Positions 17,311-27,700 of a DNA stretch of 64,000 nt are shown here, one piece after another. The stretch spans positions 1 to 64,000 of the forward strand of contig VXQT01000010.1 in the NCBI GenBank assembly GCA_009838915.1. Reading direction: 5' to 3'. The notes beneath the pieces were generated by a model. That model had not been told where the DNA came from and made no database searches. It saw nothing but the letters and a program-made list of their open reading frames with translations. The stretch is from Chloroflexota bacterium. Its GTDB lineage: Bacteria; Chloroflexota; Dehalococcoidia; Bin125. Each line of letters starts with the position of its first letter. The stretch's first letter is position 1. Both the position numbers and the translations under genes were made by a program.

Positions 17311-17334
17311 GACGCCTCCTCCGCTTCTGTGACC

Positions 17335-17928
17335 TCAGGTGCGTTCAACCCTAGTCGCGTTCGACCTTCCGTCCTGTCGACGAACGTACAGCCGCGTTCC
17401 GACAACACCGAGCAAGATCGCGCCAACTGCGACGACAACTGCGATCGCAGCCGCCCGGTCCTGGGTCGATTCGGCCTTGACGAGACCGCCGCTGCCGGTG
17501 TTGGGGAAGTCGGCAATGCCGCCGGTCTGTGCTCCGGCCCCGAACGCTGCCAAGTCCTCTCCTGCCAGGTCGATCGGCGCGGTACGGCCGCAGCGCGCGA
17601 CATCAACGCCGTTCCAGGAGTAGACGACGTACTCAACCCGCTCCTCGAAGGGATAGCCGCAGGCCGCCGTGTCCTGCTGCGTGGTCAATGAAATCGTCTC
17701 CGCCCGCTGACCCCTCCAGACCGTGGCGACATCGAAGTCGACCCTGAGCAGACCAGGTTCATCGGATGGCCTGACCGACGTCACCGTGCCGCGGAACACC
17801 AGCTCCGACTCGGCGAGCGCCTCCAACGGCGTGCCGGGAGGCGCGCACGAGCAGGCGTTGGTGCTCGTCGGCGATGCGGCGAACCAGAGCCCAATCATCG
17901 ACACGACCAGCAAGACTCGTAGACCCAC
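17335..17928 (-). CDS. Secreted, C-terminally anchored protein with TIMP/NTR-like N-domain
   Basis: This 197-aa protein has a signal peptide of about 25 residues, after which the mature chain begins CSCAPPGTPLEALAESELVFRG. That CxC start followed by V(F)RGTVTSV is the layout of NTR/TIMP-like bacterial domains. It then has a Gly/Thr linker, a single membrane helix (AAIAVVVAVGAILLGVVG) and a basic tail. It should sit outside the cell held by the C-terminal helix. The start codon is GTG. The role is unknown. It lies 25 bases upstream of the DinB-fold gene on the same strand. Confidence 0.65.
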   Translation of the reverse strand: MGLRVLLVVSMIGLWFAASPTSTNACSCAPPGTPLEALAESELVFRGTVTSVRPSDEPGLLRVDFDVATVWRGQRAETISLTTQQDTAACGYPFEERVEYVVYSWNGVDVARCGRTAPIDLAGEDLAAFGAGAQTGGIADFPNTGSGGLVKAESTQDRAAAIAVVVAVGAILLGVVGTRLYVRRQDGRSNATRVERT

Positions 17929-18061
17929 CAGGAACCCTCAACGACCGCCAACCCTCCCGCGCCAACCAGCTCACTGTATGGCGAGTATCCGGAGTCGGGG
18001 CCAATCTCGCCGACGATTTCAGCGTGGGAAGGGTAGACGCTGGACACCACTTGAGTGGGTC

Positions 18062-19669
18062 CTAGACCGAGTACAAGAGCTCCCCGTCCACATACGTCTG
18101 CTGCACTGAAATCTCGCGGATGAACTCGGCGTCGACCAGGGTCGGATCGTGACTCAGCACCACCAAATCCGCACGCTTACCAACCTCGATTGAACCGACC
18201 TCGTGGTCACGGAACATGGCGACGGCAGAGTTGATGGTCTGGGTTCTGAGGGCTTCGAGGGGTGAGAGGGTTTCCTCTTCGGCGATCAGGTCGCCGTCAC
18301 GGGAGCGGCGAGCGGCGAGGCCGTAGAGGCCGATCAGCGGCTCGACCGGGGCGCAGGGGAAGTCGGAGCCGGACGCGACCGTGACGCCCGCGTCGAGGAA
18401 GGAGCGGTAGGGCAGTGGCGGGATCGTCAGGCCGGCCTCGGCGATGAAGTCGACGAAGCCCTGGCCGACCGAGTAGAGGAAGGCGGGCTGGTGCGAAATG
18501 ATCACGCCCAGCGAGGCGGCGCGCTCCATCTGGCCGGGGTCGGCGAAGAAGAAGTGCTCGATCCGGTAGCGGGCGTCGCTGCGCGGGATTTCGCGCTGGA
18601 CCCGTTCATAGGTGTTGAGCGCCTGCTCGATGGCGCGGTTGCCGAGGCAATGGATCGCGGTCTGCAGGCCGTGTGAAGCGGCGTTGAGCACGAGCTGATC
18701 GACCTCGTCCTGGTTGTAGTAGGGCTCGCCGACGTCCTCGAACGTGCCGTCGGCGTGGCACTTACGCAGCGCGTTGGAGGGATAGACGGGGTCCATGAAC
18801 AGCTTGACGATCCCGCCGCGCAGGCGGTCGGAGACATCGTCCTGCAGGAAGGCGCCACCGGCGGCGGCCTCGGGCGCGGCGAAGAAGCCGTTGCCGCCGC
18901 GCATCTGGTGAATCACGATCGGCAGCTTGCCGCGCTCGTCGGCGAGGCAGTACATCTCGGCGCTCTCCGGCATCACGACCGCGTCGCCGACGCTGGTGAC
19001 GCCGTGCGAGAGATGCCGCAGCGCGTTCTGTTCAACCAGGTCGGCGATGATCTCCGGTCCGAGCGTGTCGATGTGCGAACGCATCGACGCGTGATGGACG
19101 AGATCGGAGGCCCGCTCGTAGAGCATCCCGGTCGCTTCGCCGCTCTCGTCGCGCAGGATTTGACCGCCGCGAGGATCGGGCGTCTCGAAGTTGATTCCGG
19201 CGATCGACATCGCCGCCGAGTTCGCGTAGCTGGCGTGGTAGGAGTAGTCCATCACGCAGACCGGATTGTCGGGCGCGACGTCGTCGAGCTCGTCGCGCGT
19301 GAGCCAGCCGCCGTTGGCGTGTCGGGCGCTGTATCCGAGTCCCCAGACCCACTGTCCGGCAGGCGCGGCCTCGGCCGCGGCGGCGATGGCGTCAAGGACG
19401 GCCGGTTTGCCGGCAAGCGGCGGAATGCGGCAGTCCACCGAGACCGGCTCGAACGTCGTCATCGAGAAGTGATTGTGCGGGTCGCAGAAGCCGGGAATCA
19501 GGGCGCGGCCCCGAAGGTCGATGCGGGTGGCGTCTGGGCCGACTGACTGCCGAACCTCACCGCTGTCGCCAACCGCGATGATCTTGCCGTCTCGCACGGC
19601 GACTGCGGACGCGACCCGATCGAGACCGTCCATGGTCAACACACGTCCACCGGTGAAGAGCAGTTCCAT
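18062..19669 (-). CDS. Amidohydrolase family 3 protein
   Basis: This amidohydrolase-3 (PF07969-type) metal-dependent hydrolase of about 535 aa has the N-terminal beta-sandwich MELLFTGGRVLTMDG, the metal motif GFCDPHNHFSM, and the later segments AIHCLGNRAIEQ and IEHFFFADP. The C-terminal SGSDFPCAP and GKRADLVVLSHDP complete the family pattern. I chose the ATG at 19669 because GGAGGA lies 10 bases upstream; an earlier start at 19726 adds a non-conserved segment. A close paralog at 22975-24584 is frameshifted. Relatives are exoenzymes or N-acyl/urea-type hydrolases; the substrate is unknown. Confidence 0.88.
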   Translation of the reverse strand: MELLFTGGRVLTMDGLDRVASAVAVRDGKIIAVGDSGEVRQSVGPDATRIDLRGRALIPGFCDPHNHFSMTTFEPVSVDCRIPPLAGKPAVLDAIAAAAEAAPAGQWVWGLGYSARHANGGWLTRDELDDVAPDNPVCVMDYSYHASYANSAAMSIAGINFETPDPRGGQILRDESGEATGMLYERASDLVHHASMRSHIDTLGPEIIADLVEQNALRHLSHGVTSVGDAVVMPESAEMYCLADERGKLPIVIHQMRGGNGFFAAPEAAAGGAFLQDDVSDRLRGGIVKLFMDPVYPSNALRKCHADGTFEDVGEPYYNQDEVDQLVLNAASHGLQTAIHCLGNRAIEQALNTYERVQREIPRSDARYRIEHFFFADPGQMERAASLGVIISHQPAFLYSVGQGFVDFIAEAGLTIPPLPYRSFLDAGVTVASGSDFPCAPVEPLIGLYGLAARRSRDGDLIAEEETLSPLEALRTQTINSAVAMFRDHEVGSIEVGKRADLVVLSHDPTLVDAEFIREISVQQTYVDGELLYSV

Positions 19670-19778
19670 GTGGGCGTCCTCCGGCTCCGGCCTGGTGCAG
19701 GCTGAGGCTAGCGCTTCGATCGACAAGTCGATTGATGGCCTTAGCCTGAGGCGGTCGCACGGATTGGGCTAGGCGAAG

Positions 19779-21521
19779 ATGGCGGCCAACGAACACATTC
19801 GTTACGAACCCGATGAGCCGGTTCCTCCGCTGCTGACGCTCAACGTGGCGTTCCAGGGCATGGTCCTGATCGTGTCGAACACGGTCACGTTCGTCGTGAT
19901 CTTCTCGGCGGCGTTCAACGACGACGGCGGCTACATGACCTGGGCCATCGTCGGCGCGCTGATCGTGGCAGGCATCTCCACCGCGCTGCACGCATCGAAA
20001 ATCGGCCGACTGGGACCGGGACACGTCCTGTTGATGGGCTCGGGCGTTCCGTTTCTGGCGGCCTGCGTGCTGGCGGTGGAGCAGGGCGGGCTCGCGCTGA
20101 TGTCGAGCCTGGTGATCGCCTCTTCGCTGGTCCAGTTCCTGGTCGCAGCGCGACTTGCCCAGTTGCGCCGGTTGATCACGCCGGTTGTGTCGGGTGTCGC
20201 GTTCATGATGATCGCGCTCTCAGCGATGCCGATCGCCCTCGGCCGACTGACTGATGTGCCGGACGGCGCCGCCGACGCAGCGGGTCCCGGAGTGGGCCTG
20301 GCCACCCTGGCCATCACGGCCCTGTTGATGTTGCTCGGCAGCGGACTCTGGCGTCTCTGGGCATTGCCGATCGCCCTGGTCGCAGGCTGCGCCATCGCGG
20401 TGCCGCTGGGCGTCTACGACATCCAGCGAGTGCTCGACGCGCCCTGGTTCGATTTACCGGAGGTCCCCGGCTGGCCCGGATTCGGTTCGGTCCTGGACGA
20501 GGACTTCTGGGCGCTGCTGCTGGTCTTCCTGGTCGTTAGCGCCGTGGTCGCGGTCCGCTCCAGCAGCGAAGGGGCAGCTATCCAGCAGGCGTCCAGACGC
20601 GAGCCGCGCAGCATCGACTTCCGCGGCGTGCAGCGGACACTGAATGTGGGCGGGATCGCGATTTTCCTTTCGGGAATCGCCGGCACGCCGCCGACGATTG
20701 CCTACTTGCCCTCCACCATCTCTTTGTTCCAGTTCACCGGCGTTGCCGCCCGGCGGGTCGGCATCGTCATCGGTGTGATGCTGATCGTGGCCGCGCTGCT
20801 GCCCAAGATCGTGGCCATGCTGCTTACGATTCCACGACCGGTCAGCGGGGCGCTGCTCTTGGTGATCATGGGGTTGCTGTTCGTCGAGGGCATGCGCACG
20901 GTCCTGCGAGACGGACTCAACCGGCAACGGGCCGGTATCGTCGGGATCTCGCTCTCGATCGCAGTCGGCCTGCAGAGCCAGAACATCCTGGCCGACGTGA
21001 TTGGCGGCACCTGGGGAGCGACGCTGGGTAACGGCGTGGTCTTCGGTGTGACGGTAGCGGTGTTGCTGACCGTGGTGCTCGAGCTGGCCGGTTCCCGTCC
21101 CCGTCCTCGGCGGTTGGAGACTGAGCTGGACGTGTCGGCGTTGCCGGGCATCGAAGCATTTCTTCGGCAGCTCGGCGCCGATCTGCGCTGGAACCAGGCG
21201 TCAATCGACCGATTACATGCGGCGGGCGAGGAGACACTCTCGGCCATGCTGAATCTGCGCGATGACTACGAGTCAGACCAACCGCCGCGCCTGGCGCTGA
21301 TCGCGCGGCCCGCCGGAGGCTCGGTCGAGCTGGAGTTCCTGGCCCTGTTCTCGGAAGAGAACCTGGAGGACCGAGTCGCATACCTGAGCGAGCAGGCAGA
21401 AGAGCCGGAGGTCGGAGACATCTCATTCCGCCTGCTGCGCTTCTACGCCTCGTCCGTCCGACACCGCAAGTACTACGGTATTGATATCGTGACGGTCGAG
21501 GTTGAGGGCTCACGGGCATAA
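19779..21521 (+). CDS. NCS2-type (xanthine/uracil) permease with C-terminal cytosolic domain
   Basis: Residues 1 to about 440 contain many hydrophobic helices with the layout of nucleobase-cation symporter-2 permeases (GHVLLMGSGVPFLAACVLAV; VSGVAFMMIALSAMP; GTPPTIAYLPSTISLFQFTGV). The last ~140 residues are soluble: LETELDVSALPGIEAFLRQL, then IDRLHAAGEETLSAMLNL, then beta strands. The AAGEETLSAML helix resembles the N-box helix of GHKL/anti-sigma-type ATPase folds, so this may be a regulatory domain; that is inference. Typical NCS2 proteins are about 450 aa, so the extra domain is unusual. The gene is divergent from the amidohydrolase with 109 bases between. Confidence 0.78.
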   Translation: MAANEHIRYEPDEPVPPLLTLNVAFQGMVLIVSNTVTFVVIFSAAFNDDGGYMTWAIVGALIVAGISTALHASKIGRLGPGHVLLMGSGVPFLAACVLAVEQGGLALMSSLVIASSLVQFLVAARLAQLRRLITPVVSGVAFMMIALSAMPIALGRLTDVPDGAADAAGPGVGLATLAITALLMLLGSGLWRLWALPIALVAGCAIAVPLGVYDIQRVLDAPWFDLPEVPGWPGFGSVLDEDFWALLLVFLVVSAVVAVRSSSEGAAIQQASRREPRSIDFRGVQRTLNVGGIAIFLSGIAGTPPTIAYLPSTISLFQFTGVAARRVGIVIGVMLIVAALLPKIVAMLLTIPRPVSGALLLVIMGLLFVEGMRTVLRDGLNRQRAGIVGISLSIAVGLQSQNILADVIGGTWGATLGNGVVFGVTVAVLLTVVLELAGSRPRPRRLETELDVSALPGIEAFLRQLGADLRWNQASIDRLHAAGEETLSAMLNLRDDYESDQPPRLALIARPAGGSVELEFLALFSEENLEDRVAYLSEQAEEPEVGDISFRLLRFYASSVRHRKYYGIDIVTVEVEGSRA

Positions 21522-21590
21522 GCCTCGTCAGCCTGGCCCGCCGATTGCGAGAAACAGATCCCCTGATTGTTGAAGAGAGGACTTGCCGAC

Positions 21591-21884
21591 ATGAGCAGTT
21601 ACCTGGTGATCGACACCGAGGTGATCGACGAGGACGCATTCTCGGAGTTCGTCGCGAAGATCTACGACGCTGTCACCGCTCATAGCGGCACGTTCCTCGT
21701 GCGGGGCAGCGACCTTGACGTAGTCGAGGGCGATTGGACGCCCCAACGGCTGGTGATCATGAGTTTCGACAGCGACGACGGCGCGGGCACATTCGTCCGC
21801 TCGTCCGAGTACACATCGCTCGAGGAGCTTCGCCTGCGAGCAGTGCACTCGAAGGTTGTGGTGGCCGCGGGCTACAAGGGTTGA
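21591..21884 (+). CDS. DUF1330 family protein
   Basis: This 97-aa ferredoxin-like-fold protein of the DUF1330 type has YLVIDTEVIDEDAFSEFV at the start, then GTFLVRGSDLDVVEGDW and RLVIMSFDS. Members are small dimeric alpha/beta barrels of unknown function. A good GAGAGGA ribosome-binding site precedes this ATG, so I reject the earlier ATG at 21567. It lies 69 bases after the permease and just before the methyltransferase on the same strand, so the three may be co-transcribed. Confidence 0.82.
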   Translation: MSSYLVIDTEVIDEDAFSEFVAKIYDAVTAHSGTFLVRGSDLDVVEGDWTPQRLVIMSFDSDDGAGTFVRSSEYTSLEELRLRAVHSKVVVAAGYKG

Positions 21885-21903
21885 GTCGGCTCGCCGACTC
21901 CGC

Positions 21904-22965
21904 ATGAGCGCTGAGAGGCCAGGTGACGCCGTGCCGACCGAAGTAGACGAACAACGAAGTGGGAACCCTCGCGAAGCTCTGCGCGACTACCACCAGATTC
22001 AACAACTGAGCGAATCGCAGGAGGATGCCGCCCGCATCGAGGAGCAGCCGAAACTGGTCAGCCGCTTCTACGATGCCGTCACGCGCTTTTACGTCTTCGG
22101 CTGGGGCACGACCTTCCACTTCTCGCCGAGGCGGCCCGGGGAGAGCCTGGTCGAGTCCCAGCGGCGGCATGACGAGGAAATCGGAGAGATTCTGCAGCTC
22201 AAGCCGGGGATGGAAGTGGCGGACCTGGGGTGCGGCGTCGGCGGTCCGATGATCACGATCGGGCGAGCGAGTGGGGCCAACATCACCGGGATCAACTTCA
22301 GTCCCGAACAGATCTCGCGAGGCGAGCGGCTGGTAGCGAAAGCGGGTCTGAGCGACACCTGCCGCTTCCTCTACGCCAACTTCATGGACGTGCCGCTGGA
22401 GGACGAGACATTCGATGCGGTGTACTCCTTTGAGGCCGTCTGCCACGCGCCAAACAATCTGCTGCTCTTCCAGGAGCTCTACCGCCTGGTGAAGCCGGGT
22501 GGCGAGATTGCGATCGTTGATTGGTGCTTCACCGACAAGTACGAGCCCGACAACCCGCGTCACCAGCAGATTCGCCGGGACATCGAAACCAACAACGCAG
22601 TGCCGGATCTGCTTACCACGGAACGGCAGGTGGAGACCGTTCAAGAGGCCGGCTTCGAGATTATCCAGGCGATCGATCAACAGGCCGAGTACGGCAACCC
22701 GGACACGCCCTGGTACATGGCGCTGCAGGGACGCGATTTCTCGTTCACGTCGTGGGCGCGGACTCCGATTGGCCGCGGCTTCACCGCGACGGTGACGAAG
22801 TTCCTGGAGTTCGTTCGGCTTGCCCCCTCGGGGACGAGTGAGACCGCTTCCTTCCTCAATGTCGCGGCCGATGCATTGGTCGAGGGCGGCGAACTGGAGA
22901 TCTTCACGCCCAGCTTCCTGGTGCACGCCCGCAAACCGGCGTCCCAAGAAGATTCGTCGAGTTGA
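21904..22965 (+). CDS. Sterol C-24 methyltransferase-like SAM enzyme
   Basis: This 353-aa class I SAM methyltransferase carries the conserved blocks of sterol 24-C-methyltransferases (Erg6/SMT). They are YVFGWGTTFHFSPR (residues 63-76, cf. the aromatic sterol-binding block), the SAM motif DLGCGVGGP (107-115), NITGINFSPEQ, and YSFEAVCHAPN (174-184). Plant and fungal SMTs and their bacterial homologs share these. It may alkylate a sterol or another terpenoid or tocopherol-like substrate. No squalene epoxidase or cyclase is nearby, so endogenous sterol synthesis is not supported. The start at 21904 gives the most family-like N-terminus. Confidence 0.8.
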   Translation: MSAERPGDAVPTEVDEQRSGNPREALRDYHQIQQLSESQEDAARIEEQPKLVSRFYDAVTRFYVFGWGTTFHFSPRRPGESLVESQRRHDEEIGEILQLKPGMEVADLGCGVGGPMITIGRASGANITGINFSPEQISRGERLVAKAGLSDTCRFLYANFMDVPLEDETFDAVYSFEAVCHAPNNLLLFQELYRLVKPGGEIAIVDWCFTDKYEPDNPRHQQIRRDIETNNAVPDLLTTERQVETVQEAGFEIIQAIDQQAEYGNPDTPWYMALQGRDFSFTSWARTPIGRGFTATVTKFLEFVRLAPSGTSETASFLNVAADALVEGGELEIFTPSFLVHARKPASQEDSSS

Positions 22966-22974
22966 TTTCGCTGC

Positions 22975-24584
22975 CTAGACCGAATACTCGAGATCGCCGT
23001 CCACATAGGTCTGCTGCACGACGATGTCTCGAACGTTGTTCGGGTCAACCAGGGTCGGATCGTGACTGAGGACAACGAGATCGGCGCGTTTGCCGATCTC
23101 GATTGACCCGACTTCGTGCTCGCGGAACATAGCAGTGGCCGAGTTGAGCGTGTAGGTGCGGATCGCTTCCAGAGGCGAGATGGCCTGGTCGGCGGCGATC
23201 ACGGTGCCGTCATGTGAGGTACGCGACAGCAGGCCGTACAGACCCAACAGCGGCGGGACGGGCGCGCAGGGGAAGTCCGATCCTGAGGCAACAAAGACAC
23301 CGGCGTCGAGCATGTCCCGGTAGGGAATCGGGACCGCGTCAATGCCTGCCTCGTTGCTGCGCGTCTCAAAGTAGTCGCCGATCAGGTGTAGGAACGGCGG
23401 TTGGTGCGAGACAATCACGCCCAGCGACCGGGCGCGCTCGATCTGCTCGCTGGTGGCAAAGCTGAAGTGTTCGATCCGGTAGCGCGGGTCGTCACGCGGG
23501 ATTTCTCGCTGGGCTCGCTCGAACGCATTCAGGCCTTGCTCGACGGCGCGGTTGCCGATGCAGTGAATGGCTACCTGCAGTCCGTGCGAGGCGGCGTCGA
23601 GCACGAGGTGATCGACTTCTTCCTGGCCGTAGTACGGCTCGCCCACCGGCTCCTTGGTCCCGTCTTCGTGGCAGACCTCCATGGCAGGACTGGGCCAGAC
23701 CGGGTCCATAAAGATCTTGACGATGCCGCCGCGTAGCCGGTCGGAGACGTCGTCCTCCATGAATGCGCCACCGGCCGCCTCCTCAGGCGCGGCGAAGAAT
23801 CCGGGGCCGCCGCGCATCTGGTGAATCACGTCGGCAGACGGCCGCGCTCGTCGGCGAGCCGATAGATCTCGGCGCTCTCGGGCATGACCAGCGCATCTCC
23901 TACGGTCGTGATCCCGTGCGACAAGTGCCGCCGGGCATTCTGCTCGATCAACCCAGCGACCGCATCCTCGCCGAACGTGTCGATGTAGGAACGCATCGAC
24001 GCGTGATGGACAGGGTCCATCGCCCGTTCCCAGAGCGTGCCGTTCGGTTCGCCTGAGGCGTCCTTGCGGATCTCGCCGCCGGGCGGGTTGGGCGTGTGGC
24101 GGTCGATGCCGACCATCGCCAGTGCGGCCGAGTTGGCGTAGCAGGCGTGGTAGGAGGAGTCCATCACGCACACAGGGTTGTTGGGCGCGACCTCGTCGAG
24201 CTCCGACCGCAGCAGGCCGTCTTCCTCGCCGATCAGGCGCGCCGCGTAGCCAAGACCCCAGATCCACTGACCCTCGGGCGCGCCGGCAGCGGCAGCCGCG
24301 ATGGCGTCCAGCACCGCCGGTCGCCCGGAGAGCGGCGGCACACGGCAATCGACCGAGCGCGGTTCGAACGTGGTCATCGAGAAGTGGTTGTGCGGGTCGC
24401 AGAACCCGGGAATCAGCGCGCGGCCGTTCAGATCGACGTGGGTGGCGTCGGTTCCGACCGCGTTGCGCGCCTCGGCGCTGTCACCCACGGCGACGATCCG
24501 CCCGTCGCGAATCGCGACGCCTGATGCAATCCGGTCCATCGCGTCGATAGTCAACACGCGTCCGCCGGTGAACAGCAACTCCAT
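22975..24584 (-). pseudogene. Amidohydrolase family 3 paralog with a frameshift
   Basis: The minus strand encodes a close paralog of the 18062-19669 enzyme: MELLFTGGRVLTIDAMDRIA at the start, GFCDPHNHFSMTTFEP, then to the right of the break VIHQMRGGPGFFAAPEEAAG and SGSDFPCAPVPPL. The frame breaks at 23830/23831. There the paralog has CACGATCGGCAG in the plus strand and this copy has CACGTCGGCAG, one base fewer. The first part ends at a TGA at 23826 and the second part continues in another frame to 22975. Both parts are otherwise intact, so this is either a recent pseudogene or an assembly/sequencing error. Confidence 0.85.
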
Positions 24585-24700
24585 GGTCAGCCCCTCTCCA
24601 GGCCGCGCAGGCCGTCTGCGCGCGAATCGAGGCTAGCGAATCCACGCTGGCCCGGCGGAGTGGCCTACCGAGACTCCCGTCCGCAGAGCGCGCCTATCCT

Positions 24701-27700
24701 GTGCTGGTGACCTTCTCATGGGAACTCTGGCGATTTACCGAGGGCGTGCGCTGGCGCGTTGGGCTCTCGGTGATCGTGGGCCTCCTGGCGGTGTCGGCCG
24801 GAGTGGCGCGACTCGCGTTGCTGGGTTGGATCGGCGCGCGCATCTTCGAGGGCGACGGCTTCGGCGACCTGGTGCCGCTGATCATTGCGGCGGCCGCGTC
24901 GATTGCGGCCCGATCGCTCTTCCTCTATGCGAAGGAGGAGATCGCCAACGGCACCGCGCTCCAGGTCCAGTACAAGCTCCGACAACGGCTCTTCGATCAA
25001 GTGGTGCGGCTGGGGCCGTCGCACTTCGACCGCCAGCGCACCGGCGACATCACGGTCGGCGTGGTCGAGGGCGTGGAACAGCTTGAGACATTCTTCGGCC
25101 AGTATCTGCCGCAACTGATCGTGGCCTCGCTGGCGCCGATCGGCATCTTCGTCTTCATGGGCTTCCTCGATCTGCCGGTCGCGGCGATCTACTTCGGCTT
25201 CGCCCTGGTCACGCTGACGCTGCCGTCGCTGCTCAAGCAGAAGAACGCCGAGGCGTCGCTGCGTCGGCGCGACGCCTACGGCTCGTTCGCAGCCGACTTC
25301 CTCGACTCGATCCAGGGACTGGCCACGCTCAAGGCGTTCGGACAGAGCGGCCGCCGCGGGTCGGAGCTGGCCGAGCGCGCCCAGGAGGTCTTCCGCTCGA
25401 CGATGGGCGTGCTCTTCCACAACGCCGTGGCTCAGGGCCTGACGATTCTGGCGATCACCGTGGGCGCGGCCGTAGCCCTCTACGTCGGCGCGCTGCGGGT
25501 CGAAAGCGGCGCGATGGAGCTGGCCGAGCTGCTGGTCGTGCTGATGCTGGGCGTGGAAGTCTTCCGACCGCTGCGCGAACTGAGCCAGCTCTTCCACCAG
25601 GGACTGCTCGGCGTCGCCGCGGCGCAGAGCGTGCTCGACGTCGACCAGGCTGCGCCGCTGACGCCGGATGTCGAGGCGGAACCGGCGCCCGCGCTCGAGC
25701 CGCGCATCGAGTTCGATGGAGTTACGTTCAGCTATCCCACGGGCAGGCGGCCCGCGCTCAACGATGTGTCGTTCACGGTCGAGCCAGGTCAGCGCGTCGG
25801 CGTCGTCGGCCGCTCGGGCTCCGGCAAGTCGACCCTGGTCTGGCTGCTGCAACGCCTGTACACGCCGCAGGCAGGGACGATCCGGATCGGTGGACGCGAC
25901 ATCAACTCGCTGCGCTTCGACGACATCCGCGCGCAGATGGCGGTGGTGCTGCAGGACACCTACCTGTTCCACGGCAGCGTGCTGGCCAACCTGCGATTCG
26001 CCAGACCGGACGCGACCGAGGACCAGATCCGCGACGCCGCGCAGGCGGCCAACGCCCACGAGTTCATCAGCGCGCTGCCCGAGGGCTACGCCACGGTGAT
26101 CGGCGAGCGAGGGCATCGACTCTCGGGCGGCGAGCGCCAGCGGATCGCCATTGCGCGGGCCCTGCTGCGCGACGCGCCGATGCTGATCCTGGATGAAGCG
26201 CTCTCGAGCGTGGACGCCGAGAACGAAGCCACGATCCAGGCGGCGCTGGACCGCCTGATGGAGGGTCGCACCACGCTGATCATGGCGCATCGCCTATCGA
26301 GCGTGCGCGACTGCGACGACATCCTCGTGCTCGACGAGGGTCGGCTGGTGGAGCGCGGCGACCACGAGACACTACTGGCCGAGGGCGGCGTCTACGACTG
26401 GCTGATGCAGGGCCAGATGACCGACCCCTCCCTGGACGGCGACCCTGGTATGGCGACGCCGGAGCCCGCCGCAGTCGCTGCCGCCTCCGGCTCGCTGGCG
26501 ATGGGCGACTACGACGGCGGCGCGACGGAGGCGATTATCCGCGCCGAAGGCATGGGCTGGCGCGAGACGTCGTCGAGGTTGCTGGCGTTGGCCGCGCCCT
26601 ACTGGTTCAAGACCACGCTCTCGTTCCTGACCGGCATCGCCCACTTCTTCGGGGCCATCGCCGTCGGCGTGATCGGCGCGCTGATGGTCGCCAATGTGCG
26701 CGACGGCGACTCGATCGACCTGCTCGCCGCGCTGCTGATCGTGGTCGCAGTGCTGACCGGCCTGTTCCGCTTCCTCGAGAACTGGGTCTCTCACGACATG
26801 GCCTTCCGCCTGCTGGCCGACATGCGCATCGACCTGTTCCGCAAGCTCGATCAACTCGCGCCCGCCTACCTGCTGCGTCGGCGCACGGGCGACCTCGTCT
26901 CGATGGCGACCCAGGACGTGGAGACGGTGGAGTACTTCTTCGCCCACACGATCGCCAACGCCGTGGTCAGCGTGGTGATTCCCGGCGCGGCGCTGATCAC
27001 GCTGTTCGTGGTCGACTGGCGACTTGGGCTCGGGCTGGCCCCACTCCTGCTGATCGCCGCCCTCAGTCCACTGTTCACCCGCCGCATCGTCGATCGACTG
27101 GGCTCGCGCTCGCGCGATCACCTCGGCGCGCTCAACGCGCACATGGTCGACACACTGCAGGGTCTGCGCGAAGTCACGGCCTTCCAGCGCGAGCGTGAGC
27201 GCAAGACCGAGTTCGAGGGCCTGATGAGCGACTACGTTCCGGTGCGAGCCGGGTTCAATCGACAGATTTCCGCCCAGCGCACGCTGCTCGAAGGTCTGAC
27301 CGGTTACGGCGGCCTGGCGGTGCTGACGATTGGCGGCGCGCTCACGGTGCGTGGGGACATCGACGCGACGCTTGCGCCCCTGTTGACGCTGCTGGCGATG
27401 GGCGCGTTCATGCCGGTGGCCGAGCTGGCCCAGGTCGGCCGCCGCCTCGGAGACACGCTGGGCGCCACCCGTCGGCTGACCGCAGTGCACGGCGAGACCG
27501 TGACCGTGGTCGACGGCCCGGGCGTTCGAAGCAATGGTCGCTCCACCCCTGCGGGCGGGGTCTCGGAAGGCGCGTTCGCCGGGGTCGACTTCACCTATGA
27601 GGACACGCCGCGGGCGGCGCTTGATCGCGTGTCGTTCGATCTCAAGCCCGGCGGCACGGTCGCGCTGGTCGGACCGTCGGGCGCGGGCAAGACCACGGCG

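Noticed and set aside
22975-24348. A single 457-residue frame that would begin at 24348.
   Set aside because: Its first ~175 residues are out-of-frame nonsense; the true N-terminal part is in the other frame, so it is one frameshifted gene.
27530-27565. A small hairpin CCACCCCTGCGGGCGGGG inside the ABC exporter, resembling the dispersed repeats.
   Set aside because: It lacks the GCCTTCGGC arm of the repeat family and falls in a linker of low complexity; similarity may be chance.
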